Positions 1 to 8,156 of a DNA stretch of 64,000 nt are shown piece after piece. Where the stretch lies: contig CAWIGP010000005.1 in NCBI GenBank assembly GCA_963835735.1, positions 434,001 to 498,000 of the forward strand, given 5' to 3'. A program made the translations under genes and the position numbers. Every line of letters starts with the position of its first letter. Position 1 is the stretch's first letter. The notes below the pieces were generated by a model, which did no database searches, was not told where the DNA came from, and saw nothing but the letters and a program-made list of their open reading frames with translations. Origin of the DNA: DASQMT01 sp963835735. Its GTDB lineage: Bacteria > Actinomycetota > Thermoleophilia > Solirubrobacterales > Solirubrobacteraceae.

Positions 1-1074
1 CGTACTGTCGGCGCCGGCGACGCGGCGCACGGCACGACCTCGCCGTCGCCGGTGAGCGACGCGCGGCGGCGGCGACGGCTGCTGGCGCCCGCGGCGCTCG
101 CCGTCGCGGCCGTCGCGGCGCTCGCGTTCTGGCTCGGCTCGGAACGCGGCCGCGAGGGCGAAGGCAGCGCCGCGCGCACCACCCCGACGCCGGCGCCGCG
201 GCCGGCCGCGTCACCCGACCTCCCGCGTGTCGGCGCGACGATCCGCGACGTCGGCGTCCGCCCGCGCGCTCTCGCTCACGCGGGCGGCGCCCTGTGGGTG
301 CTGAGCATCCACGAGGAGCGGATCGCACGGCTCGACCCCGACACGGGACGCCGGCGCGGGGTCCAGCCGTTCGTCGGCCGCGGCGCCGCGAGCATCGCCG
401 GTGATGACGACGTGCTGTGGGTGGCCAAGCGTGCGACCAGCGCGGTCCTCGGCGTCGACGCTCGCAGCGGCGAGGTGATCCGGCGGATCCGCACCGCCGT
501 GGCTCCCGCGCGTGTCGCGGCCGGGCCGAGCGGCCTGTGGGTGGTCACGCGCGCGACGGGGGACAGCCCGGCCACGCTGCTCCGATACGACCGGGCCGGG
601 ACGCAGCTGTTGGAGGAGATGCCGTTCGACGACGGGATCGCCGCCATCGTGCTCGGCGGGGGCGGCGCCTGGCTCGCGCTTGCGAACGTCCAGCGCGTCA
701 TGCGGGTCGAGCCGGGCCGGCCCGCGCGTCACGCCGCATGGCTCAGCCATCCCGCAACTGTCCTGGCGTACGGCGCCGGCAAGCTGTGGGCGAGCGTGGA
801 GGAGGACGACTCCGTCGCACGCATCGACCGCCGCGGGCAGGCGATCATCACGGAGGTGGGCGGGCGCCCCGCGGGCATCGCGGTGGCCGGCGGGCACGTG
901 TTCGTCGCTGCGAACACGCGCCACCGGGTCGCCGTGCTCGACCCGCGGCGGATGCGGCGCGGGCCGTTGCGGCGCCTGCGCGTGCCGGCCAATCCGTACG
1001 CGCTGATCGCGGCCGGCGGACACGTCTGGGTCACCGGCGTGGGCACCAACACGCTCACGCGGGTCGATTACTGA
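1..1074 (+). CDS. Membrane-anchored seven-bladed beta-propeller protein, 5' end cut by window
   Basis: The frame is open to base 1. A GTG at 52 could start it, but no ribosome site or -10 box precedes that codon, so the N-terminus probably lies outside the window. From the GTG: a basic stretch (RRRRR), one transmembrane segment (about residues 11-29), a Pro/Thr-rich linker, then seven repeats of roughly 40 residues. Each repeat has a GxLWV- or GHVFV-like strand followed by VxRxDP/D, typical of YncE/Vgb-like propellers. In related actinobacteria such a C-terminal sensor propeller often follows a Ser/Thr kinase or SARP domain and a TM helix. Whether that holds here cannot be seen. The propeller would be extracytoplasmic; its ligand is unknown. 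Confidence 0.7.
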   Translation, partial: RTVGAGDAAHGTTSPSPVSDARRRRRLLAPAALAVAAVAALAFWLGSERGREGEGSAARTTPTPAPRPAASPDLPRVGATIRDVGVRPRALAHAGGALWVLSIHEERIARLDPDTGRRRGVQPFVGRGAASIAGDDDVLWVAKRATSAVLGVDARSGEVIRRIRTAVAPARVAAGPSGLWVVTRATGDSPATLLRYDRAGTQLLEEMPFDDGIAAIVLGGGGAWLALANVQRVMRVEPGRPARHAAWLSHPATVLAYGAGKLWASVEEDDSVARIDRRGQAIITEVGGRPAGIAVAGGHVFVAANTRHRVAVLDPRRMRRGPLRRLRVPANPYALIAAGGHVWVTGVGTNTLTRVDY

Positions 1075-1098
1075 GCGCCGTTCCCGTAGATTCGGCAG

Positions 1099-1788
1099 GT
1101 GGACGCATTCCCCCCGGGCCTCCACCGGTCCTCGCCGGCCGAACTCCAGGCGCGCATGGAAGCCGAACGAGGCGGCGCGCCGTTCCTCGTGTACCGCGAC
1201 GGCGACCAGCGGCAGCGCATCGTCGATTTGACCGCCCGTCGATCGCCGCTCGGCGTCGGCCGGCAGCCAGTCAGCGACGTCGCGCTCACCTGGGACGACG
1301 AGGTATCACGAGCCCACGCCGACATCGAATGCATCGGGGCCGTCTGGACCGTCGTCGACGACGGCCGCTCGCGCAACGGGTCGTTCGTCAACGGTGAGCG
1401 CGTGCACGGCCGGCGCACGCTGCGCCATGGCGACGTGATCACGATCGGCCGTACGAGGCTGACGTTTCTCGCTCCGCTCAGCGGGGGCGACGGCAGCACC
1501 GCGGTCGGGCTGGGTGGCTCGGCGCCGGCGCTGAGCGCCGCTCAGCGGCGCGTGCTCGTCGCGCTGTGCCGACCGCTCGCGGGCGCGCGGTTCGCCACAC
1601 CGCCCTCCAACCGCGAGCTGGCCGCCGAGCTGTGCCTGAGCGTCGAGACCGTGAAGTTCCATCTCCACGCGCTGTTCGATCTGTTCGGGATCGCGCAGCT
1701 GCCGCAACACCACAAGCGAGCGGCGTTGGCGCGACTGGCCCTCGAGCAAGGAGCGGTCGGCCCGCGCGATCTCCGGGTGCGGACGTAG
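1099..1788 (+). CDS. FHA domain protein with C-terminal LuxR-like helix-turn-helix
   Basis: A 229-residue protein. Residues about 45-120 form a forkhead-associated domain: LGVGRQPVSDV, then SRAHADI, then SRNGSFVNGERV, the phosphothreonine-binding loops. The C-terminal third (SNRELAAELCLSVETVKFHL) looks like a winged or LuxR-type helix-turn-helix. It is therefore probably a phosphopeptide-responsive DNA-binding protein. It follows the propeller gene by 24 bases. The GTG start is chosen because TAGATT ends 6 bases before it, a candidate leaderless promoter. An upstream kinase partner is plausible but not visible. Confidence 0.75.
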   Translation: MDAFPPGLHRSSPAELQARMEAERGGAPFLVYRDGDQRQRIVDLTARRSPLGVGRQPVSDVALTWDDEVSRAHADIECIGAVWTVVDDGRSRNGSFVNGERVHGRRTLRHGDVITIGRTRLTFLAPLSGGDGSTAVGLGGSAPALSAAQRRVLVALCRPLAGARFATPPSNRELAAELCLSVETVKFHLHALFDLFGIAQLPQHHKRAALARLALEQGAVGPRDLRVRT

Positions 1789-1851
1789 GTTGGGCGCGGA
1801 CCACCCCGTTCGCGCATGTGCAGGGACGACGCAGCGATGGAGGGTCCACGT

Positions 1852-3447
1852 ATGGGACTCACGGGCAACTGGGACGGACGCATCAGCCGGCGAACGCTGC
1901 TGCGCGCTGGTGGATCGGCGTCGGCGGCTTACGTGCTCCTCGGACGCAGCGCGATGTCGGCGAAAGCAGCTCCGCCGTTCGCGAGCAACCCGTTCGGCCT
2001 CGGTGTGGCATCGGGAGACCCGACGCCCGATGGCGTCGTGCTGTGGACGCGGCTCGCGCCCGATCCGCTCAACGGCGGCGGCATGTCCGACGACGTGTTC
2101 GGCGTGCGCTACGAGGTCGCAGCCGACGAGCGCTTCCAGCGCATCGTGCGGCGCGGCGCGGTCGACGCGCGTCCGGACGAGGCGCACACCGTGCACGTCG
2201 AGCTGGGCGGACTCCAGCCGGCGACGACGTACTGGTACCGGTTCAAGTGGGGCAGGACGACGAGTCGCGTCGGTCGCACGCGTACTGCCCCGCCACCGGG
2301 CTCCACCGCGCCCACGCGCTTCGCCTACGTGTCGTGCCAGAACTACACGCGGGGATTCTTCGGAGCCTATGCCGATCTGGCGACGCAGGACGTCGACCTC
2401 GTCGTGCATCTCGGCGACTACATCTACGAGGGCGCCGGCGGCCACGAGCGAGCGGTACGCACGCACCGTCCCGATGCCGAGCTTTTCACGCTCAACGACT
2501 ACCGGCTGCGCCACGCCCAGTACCGGACCGACCTCGACCTGCAGGCCGCCCACGCTGCGCACCCGTTCTTGATGACGTGGGACGACCACGAGTTCAAGGA
2601 CAACTACGCCGACCTCGACATCGACCGGCCCGACGAGCCGCTGGAAACGGTCGCCCTGCGTCGCGCCGCCGCCTACCTCGCCTATTGGGAGAACGCGCCG
2701 CTGTCGCGGAGCCGCAAGCCTGTCGGCAAGGACATGCCGCTCTTCCGGCGCCTGCACTGGGGCAGTCTCGCCACGTTCCACGTACTCGATACGCGCCAGT
2801 ACCGCTCGAATCAGATCGAGGCGCAGTGCCTGCCGGCGGAGCGCGACCCCGTGTCGAGCTACTGCCCGGGCGTGCTCGACCCGTCGCGCGGCATCCTCGG
2901 AGCGGCGCAGCGCGACTGGCTGTTCGAAGGACTTGCCGCACAGGGGGCGGCCTGGAACGTGATCGCGAACCAGGTCGCGTTCGCGCCGCTCGACCGCGAC
3001 TCGGCGGCGAACTCAAAGCGGTTCAACCTCGACAACTGGGACGGCTACGTGGCGGACCGCCAGCTGGTGCTCGACTTCCTCGCCCAGCCGGGCGTGGCCG
3101 ACACGGTGGTGATCACCGGCGACTCGCATGAGAATTCGGTCCGTAACGTGCCGCCGAACTTCAACAGCTTCGATGGCACGCCGGTCGCGACGGAGTTCCT
3201 TGGGACCTCGATCAGCTCCGACGGCGATATGCCGTATGCGACGCAGCATGGGGGGAGCGCGCAGAACCCGCACAGGCTGTTCCACGACCAACATCGCGGC
3301 TACGTCACCGTCACGCTCGACCCCCGGCTTTGGTCGGCCGAGTTCCGCGGCGTGGAGAAGGTGATGACGCGCGTTCCGATCGCAACCCCGATCGCCACGT
3401 ACGTCGTGCAGAAGGGCGACGCGGGCGCACTCCGCGCGGGCGTATGA
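1852..3447 (+). CDS. phoD: Alkaline phosphatase D family phosphodiesterase/monoesterase, Tat-exported
   Basis: PhoD-type metallophosphatase of about 531 residues. The start at 1852 has GGAGGG 7 bases upstream; earlier in-frame ATGs at 1816 and 1837 lack this. A twin-arginine signal (SRRTLLRAGGSASAAYVLLG) sends it across the membrane. An N-terminal Fn3-like domain (GVASGDPTPDGVVLWTRL) precedes the catalytic domain. Metal-site motifs are FAYVSCQNY, VVHLGDYIYEG, MTWDDHEFKDNY and VVITGDSHEN, expected to bind Fe/Ca in this family. Likely role: extracellular phosphate scavenging from phosphoesters. No Pho box was recognised upstream. Confidence 0.9.
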   Translation: MGLTGNWDGRISRRTLLRAGGSASAAYVLLGRSAMSAKAAPPFASNPFGLGVASGDPTPDGVVLWTRLAPDPLNGGGMSDDVFGVRYEVAADERFQRIVRRGAVDARPDEAHTVHVELGGLQPATTYWYRFKWGRTTSRVGRTRTAPPPGSTAPTRFAYVSCQNYTRGFFGAYADLATQDVDLVVHLGDYIYEGAGGHERAVRTHRPDAELFTLNDYRLRHAQYRTDLDLQAAHAAHPFLMTWDDHEFKDNYADLDIDRPDEPLETVALRRAAAYLAYWENAPLSRSRKPVGKDMPLFRRLHWGSLATFHVLDTRQYRSNQIEAQCLPAERDPVSSYCPGVLDPSRGILGAAQRDWLFEGLAAQGAAWNVIANQVAFAPLDRDSAANSKRFNLDNWDGYVADRQLVLDFLAQPGVADTVVITGDSHENSVRNVPPNFNSFDGTPVATEFLGTSISSDGDMPYATQHGGSAQNPHRLFHDQHRGYVTVTLDPRLWSAEFRGVEKVMTRVPIATPIATYVVQKGDAGALRAGV

Positions 3448-3540
3448 GCCGCGACCTGCGCCGCCGTGCCGGCGCCGGGGTTACATCGCAGAACCCCGGG
3501 TGCTGCGCCTGAGCCGCTAGCCTGCGCCGCCGTGCCGGCG
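3445..3540 (+). repeat. Direct repeat duplicating the start region of the ABC transporter gene
   Basis: The 20-base word CCTGCGCCGCCGTGCCGGCG occurs at 3455-3474 and exactly at 3521-3540. The bases before each copy are also similar (TGAGCCGC..., from 3445 and 3510), so roughly 30 bases are duplicated at an offset of 65-66. Both copies carry a GTG (3466 and 3532) in the same reading frame, 22 codons apart. Only the second has TAGCCT upstream. Confidence 0.8.
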
Positions 3541-4431
3541 ATCGAGGTGGCGGGGCTGACGAAGCGGTTCGGCGAGACGCTCGCCGTCGACGACCTGTCG
3601 TTCACGGTCGAGCCGGGACGGATCGTCGGATTCCTCGGGCCGAACGGGGCGGGCAAGACGACGACGCTGCGGATCGTGCTCGGGCTCATACGCCCGACGA
3701 GCGGCAGCGCGACCGTCGAGGGCCGGGCGTACGCCGCGCTCGACGACCCGGTGCACACGGTCGGCGCGCTGCTCGACGGCGGCATGTTCCACCCCGGGCG
3801 TTCCGGCCGCAACCACCTGCGCTCGATCGCGCGGGCGTCGGGCGTCGGCGACGCCCGCGTCGACGAGCTGCTCGAGCTGGTCGCCCTGTCGGACGCGGCC
3901 GATCGCCGGGCCGGCGGCTACTCGCTCGGCATGCGCCAGCGGCTCGGGCTGGCCGCGGCGCTGCTCGGCGACCCGCACGTGCTCGTGCTCGACGAGCCGG
4001 CCAACGGGCTCGACCCGCAGGGCATCCGCTGGCTGCGCGACTTCCTGCACTCGCTCGCCGCCGAGGGCCGCGCGGTGCTCGTCTCGAGCCACGTCCTGGC
4101 CGAGGTGTCGCAGACCGCCCACGAGGTCGTCGTGATCAACCACGGCCGCTCGGTCGCGCAGGCGCCGCTCGCCGAGCTGACCGCGCGCGCCGGCGGCGGG
4201 ATGCGGGTCGCCGGCCCGGACGCGGCGCGGCTGGGCGAGCTGCTGCGCGCCGACGGCGCCGACGTGTCCACCGACGGTGACCGGGCGATCGTCGTGCGCG
4301 GCCGCAGCGGCGAGGAGATCGGCCGCGTGATCGCCGCCGGCGGCATCGTGATCTCCGAGCTGGCGCCGGTCGGCTCCTCGCTGGAGGAGATCTTCTTCGA
4401 GCTGACCGGCGCGGAGGGCGGGCCGTCATGA
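3532..4431 (+). CDS. ABC-2 type transporter ATP-binding protein
   Basis: NatA/DrrA-like ATPase of 299 residues. It has Walker A (GPNGAGKT), a degenerate signature (GYSLGMRQRLGLA), Walker B (VLVLDEPANGLD) and the H-loop (VLVSSHVL). The C-terminal SSLEEIFFELTG tail is typical of ATPases paired with ABC-2 permeases. GTG 3532 is chosen because TAGCCT (3518-3523) lies 8 bases upstream and PAIEVAGLTKRFG is where the family begins; an in-frame GTG at 3466 is an alternative. Its stop overlaps the next gene by ATGA, so the two are coupled. Substrate unknown. Confidence 0.9.
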   Translation: MPAIEVAGLTKRFGETLAVDDLSFTVEPGRIVGFLGPNGAGKTTTLRIVLGLIRPTSGSATVEGRAYAALDDPVHTVGALLDGGMFHPGRSGRNHLRSIARASGVGDARVDELLELVALSDAADRRAGGYSLGMRQRLGLAAALLGDPHVLVLDEPANGLDPQGIRWLRDFLHSLAAEGRAVLVSSHVLAEVSQTAHEVVVINHGRSVAQAPLAELTARAGGGMRVAGPDAARLGELLRADGADVSTDGDRAIVVRGRSGEEIGRVIAAGGIVISELAPVGSSLEEIFFELTGAEGGPS

Positions 4432-5174
4432 GCCGCGCGATCTCCGCCGAGCTGTTCAAGCTGCGCACGACGCGGACGTCATGGGCGGTGGCGCTCGGGT
4501 CGGTCGGGCTCGTGCTCATCATCAGCCTGATCGCCGCGCTGACGGCGGACTTCTCCGACAGCACGGACCCGCCCGGCCCCAACCTGATGCAGATCGGCGG
4601 GCTGGTGCAGATCTTCGCGCTCGTGCTCGGGATCCTCAGCGTCGCCACCGAGTTCCGGCACGGCACGATCACGCCGAGCCTGCTGGCGGTGCCCGATCGC
4701 GGTCGACTGGTGGTCGCGAAGCTCGTCACCGCGCTGCTGGCGGGCGCGCTGCTCGGCCTGGTCGCCGAAGGGCTGTGCGCGGCGATCGTGCTGCCGCTGC
4801 TCTCGTCGCGGGACATCGCGACCGAGGCGAGCACGTCGGAAGTGATCGAGCTGATCGCCGGCAACACCGCCGCGTGCGCGCTGTACGCAGCGATCGGAGT
4901 GGGCCTGGGCGCGGTGATCCGCAACCAGGTCGGCGCGATCATCGGCGCGCTCGGCTGGATCTTCCTGATCGAGCCGCTGCTCACGCTGATCCCCGGCTTC
5001 GAGGACTTCATCGCGCGCTGGTTCCCGACCGGGGCCGCGAACGCGCTGGCCGGGACGGCGACCAACTCCGATGCGCTCGAGCAGCTCCCCGCCGGGCTGT
5101 TGCTGCTGGTCTACACCGGGCTGTTCGCCGCGGCCGGGCTGTTCGTCCTGCGCGGCCGCGACGTCAGCGCTTAG
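4428..5174 (+). CDS. ABC-2 type transporter permease
   Basis: A 248-residue membrane protein with about six hydrophobic segments. It opens with the SAELFKLRTTRTSW motif common in ABC-2 permeases, where the N-terminus precedes TM1. It partners the ATPase encoded just upstream (ATGA overlap), forming a likely exporter of drug or lipid type. The last 11 bases overlap the 3' end of the convergent sensor-domain gene. Confidence 0.88.
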   Translation: MSRAISAELFKLRTTRTSWAVALGSVGLVLIISLIAALTADFSDSTDPPGPNLMQIGGLVQIFALVLGILSVATEFRHGTITPSLLAVPDRGRLVVAKLVTALLAGALLGLVAEGLCAAIVLPLLSSRDIATEASTSEVIELIAGNTAACALYAAIGVGLGAVIRNQVGAIIGALGWIFLIEPLLTLIPGFEDFIARWFPTGAANALAGTATNSDALEQLPAGLLLLVYTGLFAAAGLFVLRGRDVSA

Positions 5175-5793
5175 TTCCCCAGCGCGCGAGCTCGACCGAC
5201 AGCGCGCCCATGCCCACCGAGATCCAGCCGGCGGCGATCAGCGCGATCGCGCCGAGCGGCATCAGCGCGAGGCCCTCGAGCACGCCGTCGATGTCCCAGG
5301 GGCCTACGTCGAGCCCGTCGGCGTCCAGCGGAGCGAGAACCGGCGCGGCCAGCAGCATGAGCGCGACGCCGTACGCCACCGTCGCGACGACGAACGAGGC
5401 AAGGCCGGCGGGGAACCGCATGAACAGGTAGACCATGCCGCGCCAGGTGCGCCCGTCGGTCCAGTACGCCGTGAGTCGGCGCAGCCAGCCGCCGGCGGCA
5501 GGCGCGAGCGGCGCGCCGGGAATTTCGGCTCCCAGCAGCTCGTTCGCCATCACCCGCTCGAACGCCGCGATCGGCCGCACGCTCGCGAGCACGAGCGTGA
5601 GAAGCGGGATGCCGATCAGCGTGACGAGCAGCCCCAGACCGGTCGAGAGGCCGGTGACGAGCCACACGAAGTACGCGATGCCAAGCGGGAGGCCGAGCAG
5701 GTGGTACAGCAGGATGGTCCCGCCTCGGCTCGTGACGAGCGGGCGGACCGCTGCGCGGATCCAATCGTTGACGGGTCCGTGTGTCGTGTCCAT
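5164..5793 (-). CDS. Multi-pass membrane protein with 'sensor'-type domain
   Basis: A 209-residue protein beginning MDTTHGPVND. It has hydrophobic pairs around residues 30-75 and 115-200 separated by a soluble stretch (WLRRLTAYWTDGRTWRG). This layout and the RxWRGxxYLFMRFPxGL motif match the actinobacterial 'putative sensor' domain, which often precedes histidine kinases. Here the domain stands alone, with no kinase fused or adjacent. ATG 5793 was chosen over longer reads because upstream residues are low-complexity and non-homologous in character. Function unknown. Confidence 0.7.
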   Translation of the reverse strand: MDTTHGPVNDWIRAAVRPLVTSRGGTILLYHLLGLPLGIAYFVWLVTGLSTGLGLLVTLIGIPLLTLVLASVRPIAAFERVMANELLGAEIPGAPLAPAAGGWLRRLTAYWTDGRTWRGMVYLFMRFPAGLASFVVATVAYGVALMLLAAPVLAPLDADGLDVGPWDIDGVLEGLALMPLGAIALIAAGWISVGMGALSVELARWGTKR

Positions 5794-5978
5794 GCAAGCA
5801 GGATCGGCCGTTCGCATTCGCCGCGCGAACGGGCCACCCGGCGTCCGGCCGGGTTGCTGTCCGCATTCCGGCCGTGAGGCGAGCGGTACCGGCAAAAAAT
5901 CACTTCCGTCGACACACGAACAGAACCTTGCGTGTTAGTTTCCCGAGCTCATCGACTTCTGACGGGAGGAGAGTCAAG

Positions 5979-6947
5979 ATGGGGAGCCTTAACCGGCGCC
6001 GGTTCCTAGGCGCTGCGATGGGGACGGGTGCCGCTGCTGCGACAGCGGGCTCGTGGGTACCGTCAGCCGCCGCCCACGGCGACGATCACGGCTGGGATTG
6101 GGGAAGGGGCGGGCGCGTGCCGCGCAGTCGGATCGGCATGCAGCTCTGGTCGGTGCGCGACGTGATGCAGGGCAGCGCGGCAGCCGAGGCGTTCCTCAGG
6201 TTCCTCGCGAAGATCGGCTACACCGAGATCGAGCCGTTCGGTGAGAGCTACGGCTGGACGGCGGCGCAGTTCCGCGCCGTGCTCGACAAGCTGGACCTGC
6301 GCGCGCCGTCGCGCCACGGACACGACCCGTCGATGGTGCTCGACGTGCCCGGCGACGGCTGGAAGACCGCGTTCCAGCAGCAGCTCGAGGACGCGAACGT
6401 CATGGGCCAGAAGTACACCGGCCTCGCGTGGTTCCCCGGGCCCTACACGACCGAGCAGTTCACGTTCATGGCGGACCGGTTCAACGAGGCCGGCGCGCTG
6501 GCGAAGGCCGAGGGCCTGCAGTTCTTCTACCACAACCACGACTTCGAGTTCACCAGCAAGCAGCCCGACGGGACGCCGAACTACAACATCCTGCTCGAGC
6601 AGACCGACAAGGAGCTCGTGAAGTTCGAGCTCGACCTCTACTGGATCGTGTACGGCGGCGAGAGCCCCGTCCACTACCTCGCCGAGGACCCGGCGCGCTG
6701 GCCGCTCTACCACGTCAAGGACCGGACCTGGCGCGACCGCGGGCCGGACATCCAGGACTGGGAGGACTGCGGGCCGGGGTCGATCGACTTCCCGGACATC
6801 TTCGAGGCCGGCGAAGGGCACAGGCTCGACAAGCACTTCATCATCGAGCACGACTGGCCGAAGTTCTCGCACCCGGACGACCTGGAACACGCTGAGGCAA
6901 AGACCTCCATCGCCGGCGTGAAGTACCTGCGCGACGTGCGCTGGTAG
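5979..6947 (+). CDS. Tat-exported sugar phosphate isomerase/epimerase-like TIM barrel
   Basis: A 322-residue protein. GGGAGGAGAG upstream sets the ATG at 5979. The signal RRRFLGAAMGTG is twin-arginine type, and the mature protein starts near the AAAHGDDH stretch. The rest matches xylose-isomerase-like TIM barrels: GMQLWSVRD, IGYTEIEPFG, FYHNHDFEF, FELDLYWIVYGG, YHVKDR and FIIEHDWP supply metal and substrate residues. Similar exported proteins accompany ThuA and 3-keto-sugar enzymes in other bacteria. A role in extracellular sugar modification is inference. Confidence 0.85.
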   Translation: MGSLNRRRFLGAAMGTGAAAATAGSWVPSAAAHGDDHGWDWGRGGRVPRSRIGMQLWSVRDVMQGSAAAEAFLRFLAKIGYTEIEPFGESYGWTAAQFRAVLDKLDLRAPSRHGHDPSMVLDVPGDGWKTAFQQQLEDANVMGQKYTGLAWFPGPYTTEQFTFMADRFNEAGALAKAEGLQFFYHNHDFEFTSKQPDGTPNYNILLEQTDKELVKFELDLYWIVYGGESPVHYLAEDPARWPLYHVKDRTWRDRGPDIQDWEDCGPGSIDFPDIFEAGEGHRLDKHFIIEHDWPKFSHPDDLEHAEAKTSIAGVKYLRDVRW

Positions 6948-6954
6948 CGACGAC

Positions 6955-7608
6955 TCACAGGTGGGCCTGATCATTCCAGGTGGTCAGGCCCCACCCGGAG
7001 AAGTCCATCCCGTCCATCCGCCGCGCCCGGCGCTCGAAGATGCTGATGCCGGTGTTCGCGTGCCCGGCGAGCCAGAGTCCGGGCAGGTGCTGCGGTCCGA
7101 ACGCATCGCCGAACAGCGTGTGGCCGAGGAGGAAGTGCAGCCAGCCGTAGTGGGTGACGAGCAGCAGCCGCTCGTCACCCGCGCGCGCCTCCATTCGCTC
7201 GCGCACACGCACCACGCGCGCGAGCATCGCGTCGAATGACTCCGCGCCCGGCTCGGCGTGGTCGCGCGGCGCGGTCGGCATCCAGTTGAGCGAAGCGGTG
7301 TCGCCGAACTCGGGGAACGAGCCGTAGAACGCGTCGGACTGCCTGAGCTCGTGCAGGTCGGGGTCGGTCTCCACCCGCACGCCGAGGATCTCGTTGATCC
7401 CCTCTGCGGTCTCCTGTGCGCGCCGCATGGTGCTCGTCACGATCACCTCGACGCCGTGGCCGTCGAGCCGCCGGCCGAGCCCGCGCGCCTGCTCCCAGCC
7501 GCGCTCGGACAGCGCGTCCCAGTCCTCCGGGCGTGCGCGCCGCGCCCTGTCGGCCTGGTTCGCGAGCGACTCGCCGTGGCGCACCAGCTGCAGCCGCAGC
7601 TCCTTCAT
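6955..7608 (-). CDS. Histidine phosphatase family protein (phosphoglycerate mutase-like)
   Basis: A 217-residue protein with the RHG motif near the N-terminus (LVRHGESLANQ), a second catalytic His in LLVTHYGWLH, and the STMRRAQETA stretch typical of branch 1 histidine phosphatases. Its ATG overlaps the pdxT stop (ATGA), so it is the third gene of a pdxS-pdxT operon and is translated with it. The coupling suggests a phosphatase acting on a PLP-pathway metabolite, but the substrate cannot be read from sequence. Confidence 0.85.
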   Translation of the reverse strand: MKELRLQLVRHGESLANQADRARRARPEDWDALSERGWEQARGLGRRLDGHGVEVIVTSTMRRAQETAEGINEILGVRVETDPDLHELRQSDAFYGSFPEFGDTASLNWMPTAPRDHAEPGAESFDAMLARVVRVRERMEARAGDERLLLVTHYGWLHFLLGHTLFGDAFGPQHLPGLWLAGHANTGISIFERRARRMDGMDFSGWGLTTWNDQAHL

Positions 7609-8156
7609 ATGCCTTCGAGGAACAGCCGGTGCAGGCGCATCTCGCCCGCGATCTCGGGGTGGAAGCTGATCACCAGCATGTTGTCCTGGCGCGCGGCCAC
7701 GACGTGGCCGTCGACCTCGGCCAGCACCTCGACCGCGTCGCCGTACTCGTCGATCCACGGAGCGCGGATGAACACCGCGCGGACGGGCCCGCCGCCGATG
7801 CCGGGGATCTCCAGGTCGGCCTCGAACGAGCGGACCTGGCGGCCGAACGCGTTGCGCCTGCAGACGTAGTCGGCGAGCCCGAGGTGCTCGCGGTCGAGCA
7901 TGATCATGCCGGCGCAGGTGCCGAGCACGGGCGTGCCGGAGCGGACGAGCGCGCGCAGCGGCTCGGCGAGCCCCTCGCGCTCGATCCCGAGCGTCATCGT
8001 GGTCGATTCGCCGCCGGGGATGATCAGCCCGTCGAGCCCGTCGAGCTGTGCGGGCACGCGGACCTCGCGCGGCTCGGCGCCGAGGTCGCGCAGCACGCGC
8101 GCGTGCGCCTCGAAGTCGCCCTGGAGCGCGAGGACGCCGACGAGCGGTGCGCTCAC
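7605..8156 (-). CDS. pdxT: Pyridoxal 5'-phosphate synthase glutaminase subunit
   Basis: Class I glutaminase of 183 residues that feeds ammonia to PdxS. Visible motifs: GVLALQGDFEAH at the N-terminus, the oxyanion region LIIPGGEST, the nucleophile in LGTCAGMI, and the His-Glu pair in SFHPEI. The GTG start overlaps the pdxS stop (GTGA) and no closer start fits. Normal length for the family. Confidence 0.95.
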   Translation of the reverse strand: MSAPLVGVLALQGDFEAHARVLRDLGAEPREVRVPAQLDGLDGLIIPGGESTTMTLGIEREGLAEPLRALVRSGTPVLGTCAGMIMLDREHLGLADYVCRRNAFGRQVRSFEADLEIPGIGGGPVRAVFIRAPWIDEYGDAVEVLAEVDGHVVAARQDNMLVISFHPEIAGEMRLHRLFLEGI

